NCBI GenBank assembly: GCA_037176705.1
Contig: CM073886.1
Span: forward strand, 17,382,501-17,446,500
DNA length: 64,000 nt
From: Molossus alvarezi
Taxonomy: Eukaryota > Chordata > Mammalia > Chiroptera > Molossidae
Direction of reading: 5' to 3'
The notes under the pieces were generated by a model, which saw only the letters and a list, made by a program, of their open reading frames with translations, was not told the origin of the DNA and made no database searches. Shown piece after piece: positions 43,701 through 55,700 of the stretch. Position 1 is the first letter of the stretch. Every line of letters begins with the position of its first letter. The position numbers and the translations under genes are program-made.

Positions 43701-46700
43701 GAGGCCCGACGTCAGAACCCACTGGCGTTGAGGAGCTAAAAGAAGACCCCAGGCCACCCACGCCATTCGCACTGGTATTCACGCAAGCCCAGACACGCTC
43801 TGGTTTCGCCTCATGAATGTTGCCTCACCCAGGTGTGGAGAATTCACAAGTAACCTCAATATTTGGAAATGTGTCCTCCGACTCTGCAGGGAGAGGCTGG
43901 TGCACGGATATGGGTTAGGAGGCTCTGGAAGGATGCGGATCCCAGGCCCGGCCCAGCTGAGCCATCTTGAGTTTGGGCTAAGGATCGCCTCTGTAGGTCT
44001 GGAGATTAGAGGGGTACAGGGTGTTTCCACGACGGGGTTTCTGCTCCTCTGTCTGCAGGAGGGAACCGCAGAAGGGACGGTGGGGAAGGCCCGTCTACCC
44101 AGTTGTTCAAGCAGAACCCCAAGCACCGCCCTGATCCCCATCTCTCCCTCCCCGGTTCCACCAGGTGACAGCCCTCATCCTCCCATCCTCCCTCTGCCCC
44201 CGTGGTTTCTGCCTGAGCGAGGCTGGACCAGTGTGCTGCCCCCCCACCATCTCCCTGCACCCCGACTCCTGCACATCCTGAACCAACTTCTGCACATTTG
44301 TCAGCGAGATCGCGCAACAGTGCCACCAAGCACACCCCCCGTCCAGCTTCAGACCTGCCAGTGCTCCCAAACGCTCCTGCCCTGCCTCCTCCCTGTGCCT
44401 GGCTTCCCTGCCCCAGCGTGGAGCTCGTTCCTGCTGCAGGGCCTTGGCACTGGCCATGCCCTCTGTGGGTCTCTGTTCGTGGGTCACCTCCAGGACCACC
44501 CTGGCCGAGACTCCGTTTCCTGGCCGCAAGCCCACTTGTCCCCCTTGGTCTTTCCACCTCCTCCCTGGATTCCACAGCTGCCAGAAACACCTGCTTCCCA
44601 GCCCCCCGTCCCCAGGAGAGACCCAGGCCCTCCGTGGACACCACGCGTGGCCAGCCCTCCAGCCCACAGCAGAGCCACCCTGGCGTGCTGCCTTCAGCTC
44701 TCCCGTCCAAGTCACGCCGCACCAACTGGCCCGTACTCTCTCCTGCCTGCAGGGAGGGGAGCCGAGTCAGCCTGGCACAGGGAAAGAATGTAGACTGTGG
44801 TGTCGCCCCAACCTGTGTGTGGGCTCGAGCAGGTTCCTTAGCCTCTCTGTGCCTCAGTTTTCTCGCCTGTGAAATGGGGATAAGAATCGATCCCACCCCA
44901 GAGGGTTGAGACAACTCAAGGAGATGATCCTCGTGAAGCACCTAGGACATGGCGGTCACATCACAAAGGCTCAGGGTTGCTAGGGCTTTTGTCTGTTTCG
45001 TTCACAGTCATGTCCACAGTGCCCAGCACAGAGCCTGTCCCAGCAACAATACAATGAACTCCTGCTGGGTCTGAAGTAACAATGCGAATTATGTCACCTG
45101 CCTGGCCTTAACTCCTCCTCCTTACAGCGAGGTTATAGCATCAGCTGGCTCAGCAGCAAACAGAAAGACACATTCGATAGGTGGAAAACCTATGGGGCCA
45201 GGGAGGGGGTACTATATCACTTTGAGTTGAAGGCCACCCCTGTCCAATAGAAATAAAATGTGCCACATTTGTAGTCTAACTTTCTAATAGCCACATGAAA
45301 AAGAAAAAGTCAAAAGAAACCAGCACACTTACCCTTTCTAAGATATTTTATTCAACCTAAATATTATATGAACAGGTAGCCAATAGAACACTATGAATGA
45401 GATATTTTAGATTCCTTTTCTCATACTGTCTTCAAAGCCTGGCACGTACTTTTCGCCTGCGGCACAGCTGCTGTGTTCTAAGCACCCCTGGTGTGGCCAG
45501 TGGTTACCGCATAGGACGGCGCGGCGGGGATTATTCTGAGGCTCTGGCCGCTTTGCTCTAAGCCCGTAGCAACTATCAGTTTTGCCCTAATGAAGCTGAT
45601 AGATGCTCGAAGAATCTGTCTGCCTTGCTCAGTGCCTGGCACCGAGGGACATGTAATAAATGGTTATTCCCTTTGCTCCCTGCCACTCTCCTGCCAGACC
45701 TGCATAGGCTTCCAGACACCTGCCCAAGGCCAGGTCTTATCTATGGATCCCTGGCTGCCTGACTTCAAAACAATCCAAGGCTCCTGCTTTGCCCAGTAGA
45801 GCATGGTGCCTGGGTGTGGCGTGCTAGGGCACGCAGAACGCAGCCCAGCACCCTTTCCCAGGCCTCCAGAGCTGCAGCATCCTTACCCACAGGCCATGGG
45901 GCAGCACCGGGGGCACCTGGCTTGCTCCCCAGCCATCCCTCCCTCCAGGCGGGGAGAATAGCCTCTTTCCTGAACCGCCATTCCAGGGAACAGGTCACAC
46001 CCCAGCTGTTCCTTCCTGCCCAGAATGTTCTGTCCCCCATCGGCCACGATCCATGTGCAGAGATGGGAACTGGGGCACAGCTCTCCCTCCCTGGGCAAAG
46101 CCACCTCGACTTCCAGGCCTGAGTCAGTCCCTATGTTCCAGCCCTTGGTCACATCTACAGGTCCTCCCTTTTGGGGTTAATTTTGCCTCAGAGGGTGTGT
46201 GCAGAAGCGGCAGGCATCAGCCATGGAATGTCTGGAATGTAAAGGGGTGCACACCCCTCCCCAGGACCCAACCTTGCCCCTCCCAGGACACAGAGAAGGG
46301 TCCTGGCCTCCTGCTGGTCACCGTCATCCTCTTCTGGGTCCTGCCTGCCCTCCAGGGCCAGCCAAGTCCTGCGCAGCTCCCTGGAAACCCACAGGCCTGG
46401 TGGGAGGCTCACTGAGGGTGCTGGGTGGCCCTGATCTCCACCTTCTTTAAACACTGCCCGGCTGAGAGAGTGAAGCTCGTCACTATGGGCATGGTCCTGT
46501 CGCTGACGCGCCATACGGTAGGCACTCAGGAGATGACTGGTGAACATGAACAACAACTAAACACCAAGAACACCTAGTAGGTGCCTGTTGCCTGCTCAGC
46601 CCTTTCATGCGTCACCGCTGACTGCAGCCCTAGGAGGTAGGCACCCTTATATCACTGGGGTGCTTTCTTAACCCTGCCTACTAGGCTATAAACTTTTGGA

Positions 46701-49700
46701 CAATAAACACTTACTCATTTTTGGTGGGCCCTCCTGTAGCCCTTAATTCCAGGCCTTGAATAGGCTTGGGGCTCAATAAATAGGTGCTGGATTGAGCAGG
46801 CATTTTATAGCCGTCAACAACTCCTCTCTCTCCATTTTCCAGGTAAATAACTGAAGCTCGGAGGGGTTCAGAGACTTGCCCAAGGTCACACAGCTGGGAA
46901 GCAGTGGTGCCAAGATGTTTACAAGCTCCAGATTCACCTCCTCAGAACACAGGAGCATTAACACAGATCCACAAACACAGAGGGGGACATGGGGAAATGG
47001 GACAATGCAGCAAGGTGTCACCACCCAGGGGAGACATAGTGATTCACATCTTGTTGACATTTTCATCAGTACAGTTAATCCCAGTTGCTGGGTAACCATC
47101 AGCAGTGGTAACTGAGACAGAGTCCTTACCCTAGGAAGACGCCATGAGGGGCTCCTGGCCTGTCCCTCTGAGCAGGCCTTTGCGGGAGGGGAGGGAAGCA
47201 CCCAGCAAGAAGGACACCTCCCAGAGCCACACCCTACCAGGTGCCTGACAGAGGTTCACACTTTGATCTTCATAACAGCCCCTCGGGACTCTTTTTTATA
47301 ATTTTATTTTTTCTTGATTTTAGAGAGAGGAAGGGAGAGCAAGAGAGAGAGAAAAACATTGATGAGAGAGAACATTGACTGTCGCCTCCTGTATGCCCCA
47401 CACTGGGGATCGGGCCCACAACCTGGGCATGTGCCCTGACTAGGAATCGAACCGGTGACCTCTTGGTGCGTGGGTCAACCCTCAACCACTGAGCCACACC
47501 GGCCGGGCTCCTTGGTACTTTTATCGCTCACACTGCAGATGAAGAAACTGAGCCCAGGGAGGAAGGGCGACTTGCCCAGGGCCACCAACTTAGTGTCTAT
47601 GCTGGTGATTACTGCCATCCCAGCTGGTTTTCTAGATAGTCAATATTTTTAAATACTCAATTATTGCTGAATACATGTTCACCCCCACCTGCCAACTCCC
47701 TCTCATACCTCTGCCCTTATTACAGGCCCTTCTCCATTACCAAGCCCCTGCAGACAGGAATTACTGAAGACATGCTATAAAACAGCTGTTCAACTTAACA
47801 CTTATTTATTGAGCCCCCAAGCCTAGGCATGACCTGAAATTAAGGGCCACAGAAGGGCTCCCCCAAAAGATGAGTAAGTCCCTTATTGTCCAAAGCTTTA
47901 TAGCCTCAAAGGTAGGATTAAGAAAGGCACACCAATGACTATAATTACAAAGATTCAGATCACCCGGGTCAGGGTATTTTCATTTGCTCTGTCCATTCAG
48001 GCCTTATATCCTCACTTCAGTTGTGAAAATATAACTCAATCCATTAAAATACAGGAAAAGAACACAAAGAAAACAAAGAGAAAGCATAATAAATCAAATA
48101 CTAAACAATATGGCAGGAGTAGGTCCAAACACATCAGTCATTACAATAAACATGAATGAGTTAAACTTAACTGGTTAAAAGATAAAGACTCTCTGATGAG
48201 AGAAAGAAAAAAAAAAATCCATCTCTAGGCCATTTTGTAAGACACATACCAGAAACAAAATGTTATGGGAAGATTGAGAATAAAAGCACAGAGAGAGACA
48301 GACTGGGCAACTGCCACAAAGAGGAGAAAACAAAGTGTACCTAACTCTAAGACAAGACGGAGCAAGGCAATCAATGTAAATATGTGGTTCACACCTCTGG
48401 CTGCACATCAAAAGACTGAAGTCTGGGCCCCAGCCCAGAGATTCCGACTCAATCGGTCTTCAGCAGGGCCTGGCCATTGCTTTTTTTAAAGCTCCGCAGA
48501 TGATCCTAACGTGCAATGTGGGAGGGAATGAGAAAATAACCGACAGCATTTTTTCACAGGACCAGGGGAAGCCGATTAAGGAACAATCCTCGATCTCACC
48601 GGAAGGAAGTCTTGTGAGAAAGCAATACACAGGAAGTACCCAATAAATACCAGATTGATTGGTCAATTGACTGATACTCTCTTCACCAGAAACTTCCATG
48701 GTAATTAAGCAGTAAATTTCTCCACACCCAGCTATTAATCCTGGGGAAGCAGATCCTAAATTGCGAGGGTTGTTGGTGTAGTAATAATGGCTGTTTCATG
48801 GTCTAGACTGTTTCTGCCCAGGGAAGGCCACCCCACCTCCGGCCTGTATCAGGCTTATGCTTTTGGGCTCATGTTACAGACACACAGAAATTCAAGCCGT
48901 TTTTGCTAACACCAGGGCACGTCTTGAAGATTTTTGCAAGGTTTAAGCCAATCTCCATGCTCCCTGGTGTATTAGGATAGCCTTCCTAGTTCAAGACCAC
49001 TGGACAAGGAGTACAAGTCTCCATTTAGTAAGCCCCAATTTGCAGATTCAAAACAAACCTTCCACCACTGTTTACTGAGCACCTACAATATACGAGACAC
49101 CATTCTGGGGTTCAGGAGTGACTACACGGCATGCAAAGCCCCTGCCTTCATGAAATGTGTACGCCAGTGATGAAGAACAAAGCTCAGCCCTGGCCGGGTG
49201 GCTCAGTTAGTTGGGGCATCATCTTGTACACCAAAAGGTTGTGGGTTGGATTCCTGGTTAGGGCATATTGCTAGGCTGTGGGTTCAATCCCTGGTTGGGG
49301 CGTGTATAGGAGGCAAATGATTGATGTTTCTCTCTGTCTCTCTCTCTCTCTACCTTCTCTCTAAAACCAATAAAAACATATCCTCAGATGAGCTTTTAAA
49401 AAAGAACAAAGCCCAGAAAGGGACTTTGTGGCCACGGCACAGCTGGGCGTGAAAGGCAGGTTCTCAGCTCCCAAACCCAGGCTTTTCCTACTCTGCCCAC
49501 CTTGGCCCTCATCCCTGCCCATGGGCCTCAGCTTCCCACTCGGAAACATGGGGTTTTAGTTGCCCATTTTACAGTTGGGAAGAGTCAAGCTCCTCTTCTG
49601 GAGCAATGGGACTGGAGCCCTCTCTGTTCTCGGTGGCACAGAATCCTTTCTCCCCTTCCACTGGAACCGAAGTCCCTGTGCCCTGGATGGAGAAAACCTT

Positions 49701-52700
49701 AAAGGGTACGAGTCTGAAATCTGAGCCCAGGCATCTGGGGCAACAAAGAAGTCTGCACACGACTGCTTCCTGCAGCGCCGCAGCCTCCCAGGGTCAGCAG
49801 GCAGTGGGTGGAGTGGCCAGCACTGCACTGGGCGTGCGCTGATCTCACAGGACCTGACAAAATCCCTCTGCCCAGGAAAGGATGGACCGGCAGCCAGCTG
49901 GGACACCCGCCAGCTGGCTTGCCTGCTCCCAGCTCAGGATGCCCAGGTCAGAGCAGCTGAGAGTCTTTGGGCAGGATACTGAAACTCTGAGCTCTGCCTG
50001 GAAAAGAGAGACGAGGGTAGAATTATCTCAGACAATTCTAATTTAGGGCGGTTGTTCCAAGCTAGGACTCAGCCTCAGAGAGTCTCGTATGTTCACACCT
50101 TTCCAAGTTCCCCTCCTCATCCCCAGAATTTCCACTGTCTCCCCATCCAGAACCTCCCTGCTTGCCCTCCATTCTTTTTTGTTGTTGTTAATTCTCACTT
50201 GAGGATATTTTTTCTATTGATTTTTAGAAAGCGTGGGAGGGAGGGAGGGAGAGAAACATTGATGTGAAAGAGACACATCAATTGGTTGCCTTCCCCTCGT
50301 GCCCCAGATCAAACCTGTAACCCAGGTACTTGCCCTTGACCAGGAATCAAACCCATTACCACCCTTTGGGCCACAGGCTGATGCTCTAACCATTGAGCAC
50401 ACCAGCCAGGGCATTGCCCTTCATTCTTGCTCCCCATGCCTGGGCACCTTACCATCCTGAGGCCGCTTCCTGCTCCTCCCCCAGATCCTTTCTCTTCCTA
50501 TTGACTGGATGCTGAGATGCAGGATGCCAGGTTCCCCTCCTGCCTCTCGCCCGTGCTGTTCCTTCTGCCAACTCTCCTTGCCCACCCCACCCCTCACTTT
50601 ACAAAACTTGAAAACGCACCTGGCCGGTGTGGCTCAGTGGTTGAGTGTCGATCCAGGCACCAAGAGTTTACCAGTTTGATTCCTGGTCAGGGCACATGCC
50701 CAGGTTATGGGCCTGATCCCCAGCGTGGGGCATGCAGGAGGCGGCCAATCCATGTTCTCTCTCATCGATGTTTCTATCTCTCTCTCCCTCTAGAAATCAA
50801 TAAAGAAAAACTAAAAAACATACACACAGCCCTGGCCAATTTGGCTCAGGGATTGGAGCATCCGCCTGTGGACCAGAGAGTCTCGGGTTCGGTTCCCGGT
50901 ACCGAAAAAAAAAAACAAAAAAAAAAACAACCCAAAAACCTTATATTTTAAAAAACACATACACACACACAAAAACCTGAAAACCCATGACCTAACTCGA
51001 ACATGCAGAAAAGTCCTAAATAAAATCCTACCACTACAATTTAGCTCATGTTCCCATGTTGCCAGATTTGCTTCAGATTTTGTTTAAAAAGAAATAAAAT
51101 GTTATCGTTCATTATCCCTTAGCCCCCTCCTTGAGGGTAGCATAATTTTGGAGTTGCTAGTTTCTTCCTAAGCCTGTTTTACATTTTCAAAACATATCTG
51201 TGTCTGGATCTAGAAACATTGTATGGAATTGTGCTGTATGTATGTTTAAAAAAAAATGTACACTCTTTGCATCTTCCACCAACTTGCTTTAGTTTTGCAA
51301 CATGGTGTCTTCTCAGGACTGTGCACGTGGACGCCCACCTGGCCTCACCCTCAGTGCTCTCTCCTGGTCCTAAACGCCTCTCCTCTGGAAGCTCACCAGG
51401 CTGGCTCAGAGCCCCTTTGCCTCCACTGTCTCGGCTTCCGCCCTGCATTGTTGTCGTCTGTTTACTAAGCTCACAGAGGTGACTGAATGGGGGCAGGGGG
51501 CACTCTCTGCTCTGGCCCTCGGATTTCTGTCCACAGATAAAACCCAGCCCCCCTTTCTTGGCTGGGGTATGTGTGTGTGTGCACGCACCAGTGTGTTTGC
51601 TCCTGTGAGATATTTCAGGAGGGAGAGAATCATAGCTCACCCTCATTCATTCACTCAGCACATAGACTGCACCAGCTAGTCTGTGGGGGAAGCAGACATT
51701 CATCCCCATCTGGCCACCTCAGAGTCTAATGGCTGATGAGATAGAGTCACAAAGAGGCGGCAAGCCCAGACAGTGTTGCTCAGTTGGTTGTGTCATCCCA
51801 TGCACTAGGAGGTCGCTGGTTCCATTATCAGCAAGGGCACATGCCTGGGTCGCAGGCTCAAACCTCAATAGGGGGCGTGCAAGAGGCAGCCAATCAATTC
51901 TCTCTCATCCATGTTTCTGGCTCTCTCCCTCTGAAATCAATAAAAACGTATTAAAAAAATTAAAAGGAGATGGCGAGACAATAGAGGAGGCGGGTCTGCC
52001 CCCGCAGAGAAGTTAGGGAGGGCTTCCCTGAGGAACAGTGGAGAACCATGGAAGAGGAAGACAAACAAGCAGGCGGAGATGGGTGGGAAGCGTGGTCCTG
52101 GCAGGGGACCAGCGTGGGCAAAGGCCCAGGGGCTGGACGCAGTGCGCAGAGGTGGGGTACCTGGGCCACACTCACGCTGTGCAGGGCAGCAGCTCCCAGA
52201 GCTTGAGAGCAAAAGGAAGCCTGGGGTAAGGGTGAAAGCCACAAGGGGACAGGATCAGATTTGCATCTCACAAAGAGATCCCTAGGTGCCGTAGGGAGAA
52301 GGGACTGGGTGCTGGGATGGAAGGAGGAACTGTGAAGAGGCTACTACAGTGCCCAGGCAAGAGGGGCTGGCGGCCCAGCCTGGGCGGCTACCTCCAGAGG
52401 CAGGGAGCAGTGGAGCCGAGGGCAGGGCTGGACCTGAGACAGCTCCGGCTGCGCACAGAGAGTGGCACCAGGGGCCTCCCTCCCCGGACCCAGGAGGCTG
52501 TCACACAGAAGACCAAGCAAAAGCAGAGAACAAAGACCAGAGGCTATTTTGCTCTTCCTGCTCCTGAGACAGGCCGAGACAGGCTAGGGCAGGCGGCTGG
52601 GAGGATGGCAGGTGGCGATGGCAAGATGGGATCCTGGGTCCTCCTCCCTTGACGAGGAACCTTGGGAACGCTCTCAAGGCAGCTTCTTCCCTACCCCCAG

Positions 52701-55700
52701 GGCTCTCCTGATGCCCCTGCCCCTTCAGGTGTTGCCTAAGTGGTATGAATTGAGCTAAGCCTCTTCCCCAAAACTTCCTATCCCCAGATAATTGCCCCTG
52801 ACAATGCCTGAAATGCCACCATTAGCAGCTCTCCTTAGAGGTTCAGATGTTCTGAATCTAAGTTATCAGGTCTCATTCCCTCTGCCAAGAGAACTGGGCA
52901 GGTGAGGGCAAAGCCAGAGAGAGAGAGAGGAGGAGGAAAGGGTTGCTGGGGCGGAGTCAGTGAATACAACAGCCAGTGACTGGCTCAGGACAGCCCTAGT
53001 CAGCTGCCACCAGCTCCAAGTCCTGGTGGAGAGACCTAGTTTCCTTACCCAGGGGCCCCTGAGGCCCTAGCATCAGCCACCTTTGAGCAGTGAACCCAAG
53101 GTGAATGCCTTTACTCTTGGCCTCAGTGTTACCTTCTGTGAAATAGGATACCACCACCAACGGCAGGCACCGTTACAGGATGACATTCTATAACATCCGT
53201 GACCATTCTAGGCACACAGTCGGTGCTTGAGAAAGGGCTGTCCAATCACCCACAGGGTTGGAGGCAGGCTTTGCTGACAGGGAAAGTCCCCTGTCAAATC
53301 GTTCAAGCTTTCTGGCTGTCACTAATAAATGTGTGCGTATGTGTCTCTCCATGTGTCTGCTTAAGCGGGGGTGTGAGAGTCCACGTGAATGTTTGGGTGG
53401 ATGGATGAGAGTCAGCTGACCTCATGCCCCACCCAGGCTGCAGCCTCCACAGTTGGAAGGAGACCAGCTGCCTGGTCAACTCTGGGCTTAACACACTCCT
53501 TACCCTTAGCAGGAGTGTGTGATGACTAATATTGGCTGGTATGGTTTACTGAGAACTCACCGTGAGCCAGGGCTGGGCCTGGGCCTGTCACGCGCATTTG
53601 ACCTCGCCAGCTGAAGGGTTACTATCATCACTCCTATTTCAAAGATGAGAACACTAAGACTCAGAGATGTTAAGTGACCTGCCCAAGGCCACACAGCTCA
53701 GGAGGGGCTTGAACTCACATCTGGCTCTCAATGTCTGTGCTCTTAATCACCAAGAGGCTCAGGGTACCCCAGCCGGCTTCTAGGAGGGCACATGTCCCTT
53801 TCACCAGCCTACAAAGCCTTGGGCCCTGCCCCCCACGCAGGCTGTCCCCATTAGGACTGAGCCTTTCTCAAAGCAACCTGCCCAGGCCATGTTGGGAGAC
53901 CAGGCCCGGCTGCAGGTTACTTACTGGGACACAGATCTGGGTGGAGGAGCAAGATTTGTCCCATTTTACAGATGGGAAAGCTGAGGCTGAGCAAGGCAAA
54001 ATTCTTTTTTTAAAATCTTCACCCTAAGATATGCTCTCATTGATTTTAGAGAGGGAGGAAGGGAGGAAGGGGGAGGGAGGGAGAGGGAGAAAGAGAGAGA
54101 GAGAAACATCTATCAGTTGCCCCCTGAATGTGCCCTGACCCAGGATCAACCATAGATTCAACTCACAACCTGGGCATGTGCCCAGACTGAGAATCAAACC
54201 TGCGACCCTTTGGAGCATAGGATGATGTTCCAACCAACTGAGTCACCCTGGCCAGGGCAGCAAGGTCAACTGTCGTTGCCAAAATCAAACAGGCACAATT
54301 CAGTCTAACTCCAGAGCTGGATCTTAACCACTCCACTCACCCTCATGACAGGTTGGACACCTTCCCTGAGAAGTCTCCCCTGACCTCTGAGGTCTCTACT
54401 CTGACAGTGCTCACTTCAGACCAGGTAGAGAGCACCAGATCCACTGGCTAGAAACATCAGTTCTCTGTCCTGTTGGGGACAACGGCCCCTGCTTGGCTTC
54501 CACCGCCCCCGAAACCCAGTCCTGTAACCACACTCATAATTAAGCATAACTCCATCAAGTGCGGGGAGATCGTTAATGTTCTGTCCACAGCCCAGGAGTG
54601 GCACCCCTGGGGTTGTGCAGTGCGTACCCTGTCCAGTTCAGGCACACAGTAAGCACCTCATCTGCATTTACTCAGTAGTTATACTCATTCTAGCTGCCAT
54701 GGATTGAGATCTCCTATAATTCTGAAATCTTTCCCAAATTATTTCATTTAATCCTCATGCCAGCCATATCACCTGCAAGGTACTCTGCTCGTACCCATTC
54801 TACAGGTGAGAACAGAGAGGCACAGAGAGGCCAAGCAGCTCTCTCCAGATTGCACAGCCAGGAAGTAAGGGCTGGCTGGGCTGCACTCTTAGCCACAGAG
54901 CAGGAAGGTGGGAACAGATCCCCTCCTGACCCTCTCTGCTGGGCTGGACCCTGTCCTTGGAGACCTGCACCATCAGGCCTGCTCCTGTCATTAGCTCAGG
55001 TGTGAACATCAGCTCTGACACCTGTCATTAGGAACCAGGGTGACAGGAGCAGCAGAGCTGTTCACACCCTGTTGCAGCAGCTGACAGGCTGACAAACAGG
55101 GAGGTGTAGTTTTCCCCGTGGAGGAACTCTGTTCACTAGTTCGCACTTGTGCAGCTCAAAGCTGTGACTGTCCGGTGTGAAGGTTACAACTCCTGGCTCC
55201 TGGGTCCCCTCAGCTGGGGTGGTGATGCTGACCCACCATCTGGGCACCTCTTATGTGCCAGGGGCATTCTCTTCGTTGTCACATTTGCTCCTCCCACAAA
55301 CCCCATGTAGGAGATATTAGCACCATTGCTGCTTTGCAGATGAGAAACCTGAGGCTCAAAGAGGTTCCCTGACTTGCAAAGCAGGAATCAGAAGAGAGGC
55401 ATTCTGCCCCAGGCCCACAGCTCCTACCGGCCATTCCGTGCTGAATCTCACTGGCAAACCCACCTTCCTCCAGGCAATGAAGAAGACCCCCCCAAAAACA
55501 GGGTGAAAGAATAACTTGGGGACCAGTGCCCCATGACCTGTGACCACATCTTAGAGCTACAAGTACAGGGCTAAGCACTGGTTAAGGCTCAAAAGATTCT
55601 TGTTGAGAGAATGAGGCAAGAAGCTGTCCCCCACCCCACAATCCAGTCCATGAACTTGACCCCATGGAGAGGAAGGGGCAGAGGAGTGCACGGAGCTGGT

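Noticed and set aside
43813..44941. 326-codon + strand and 311-codon - strand open frames over the same DNA
   Set aside because: The region reads as an L2 fossil with a MIR in it; two long frames on opposite strands reflect GC-rich sequence, not coding. No domain, no splice context.
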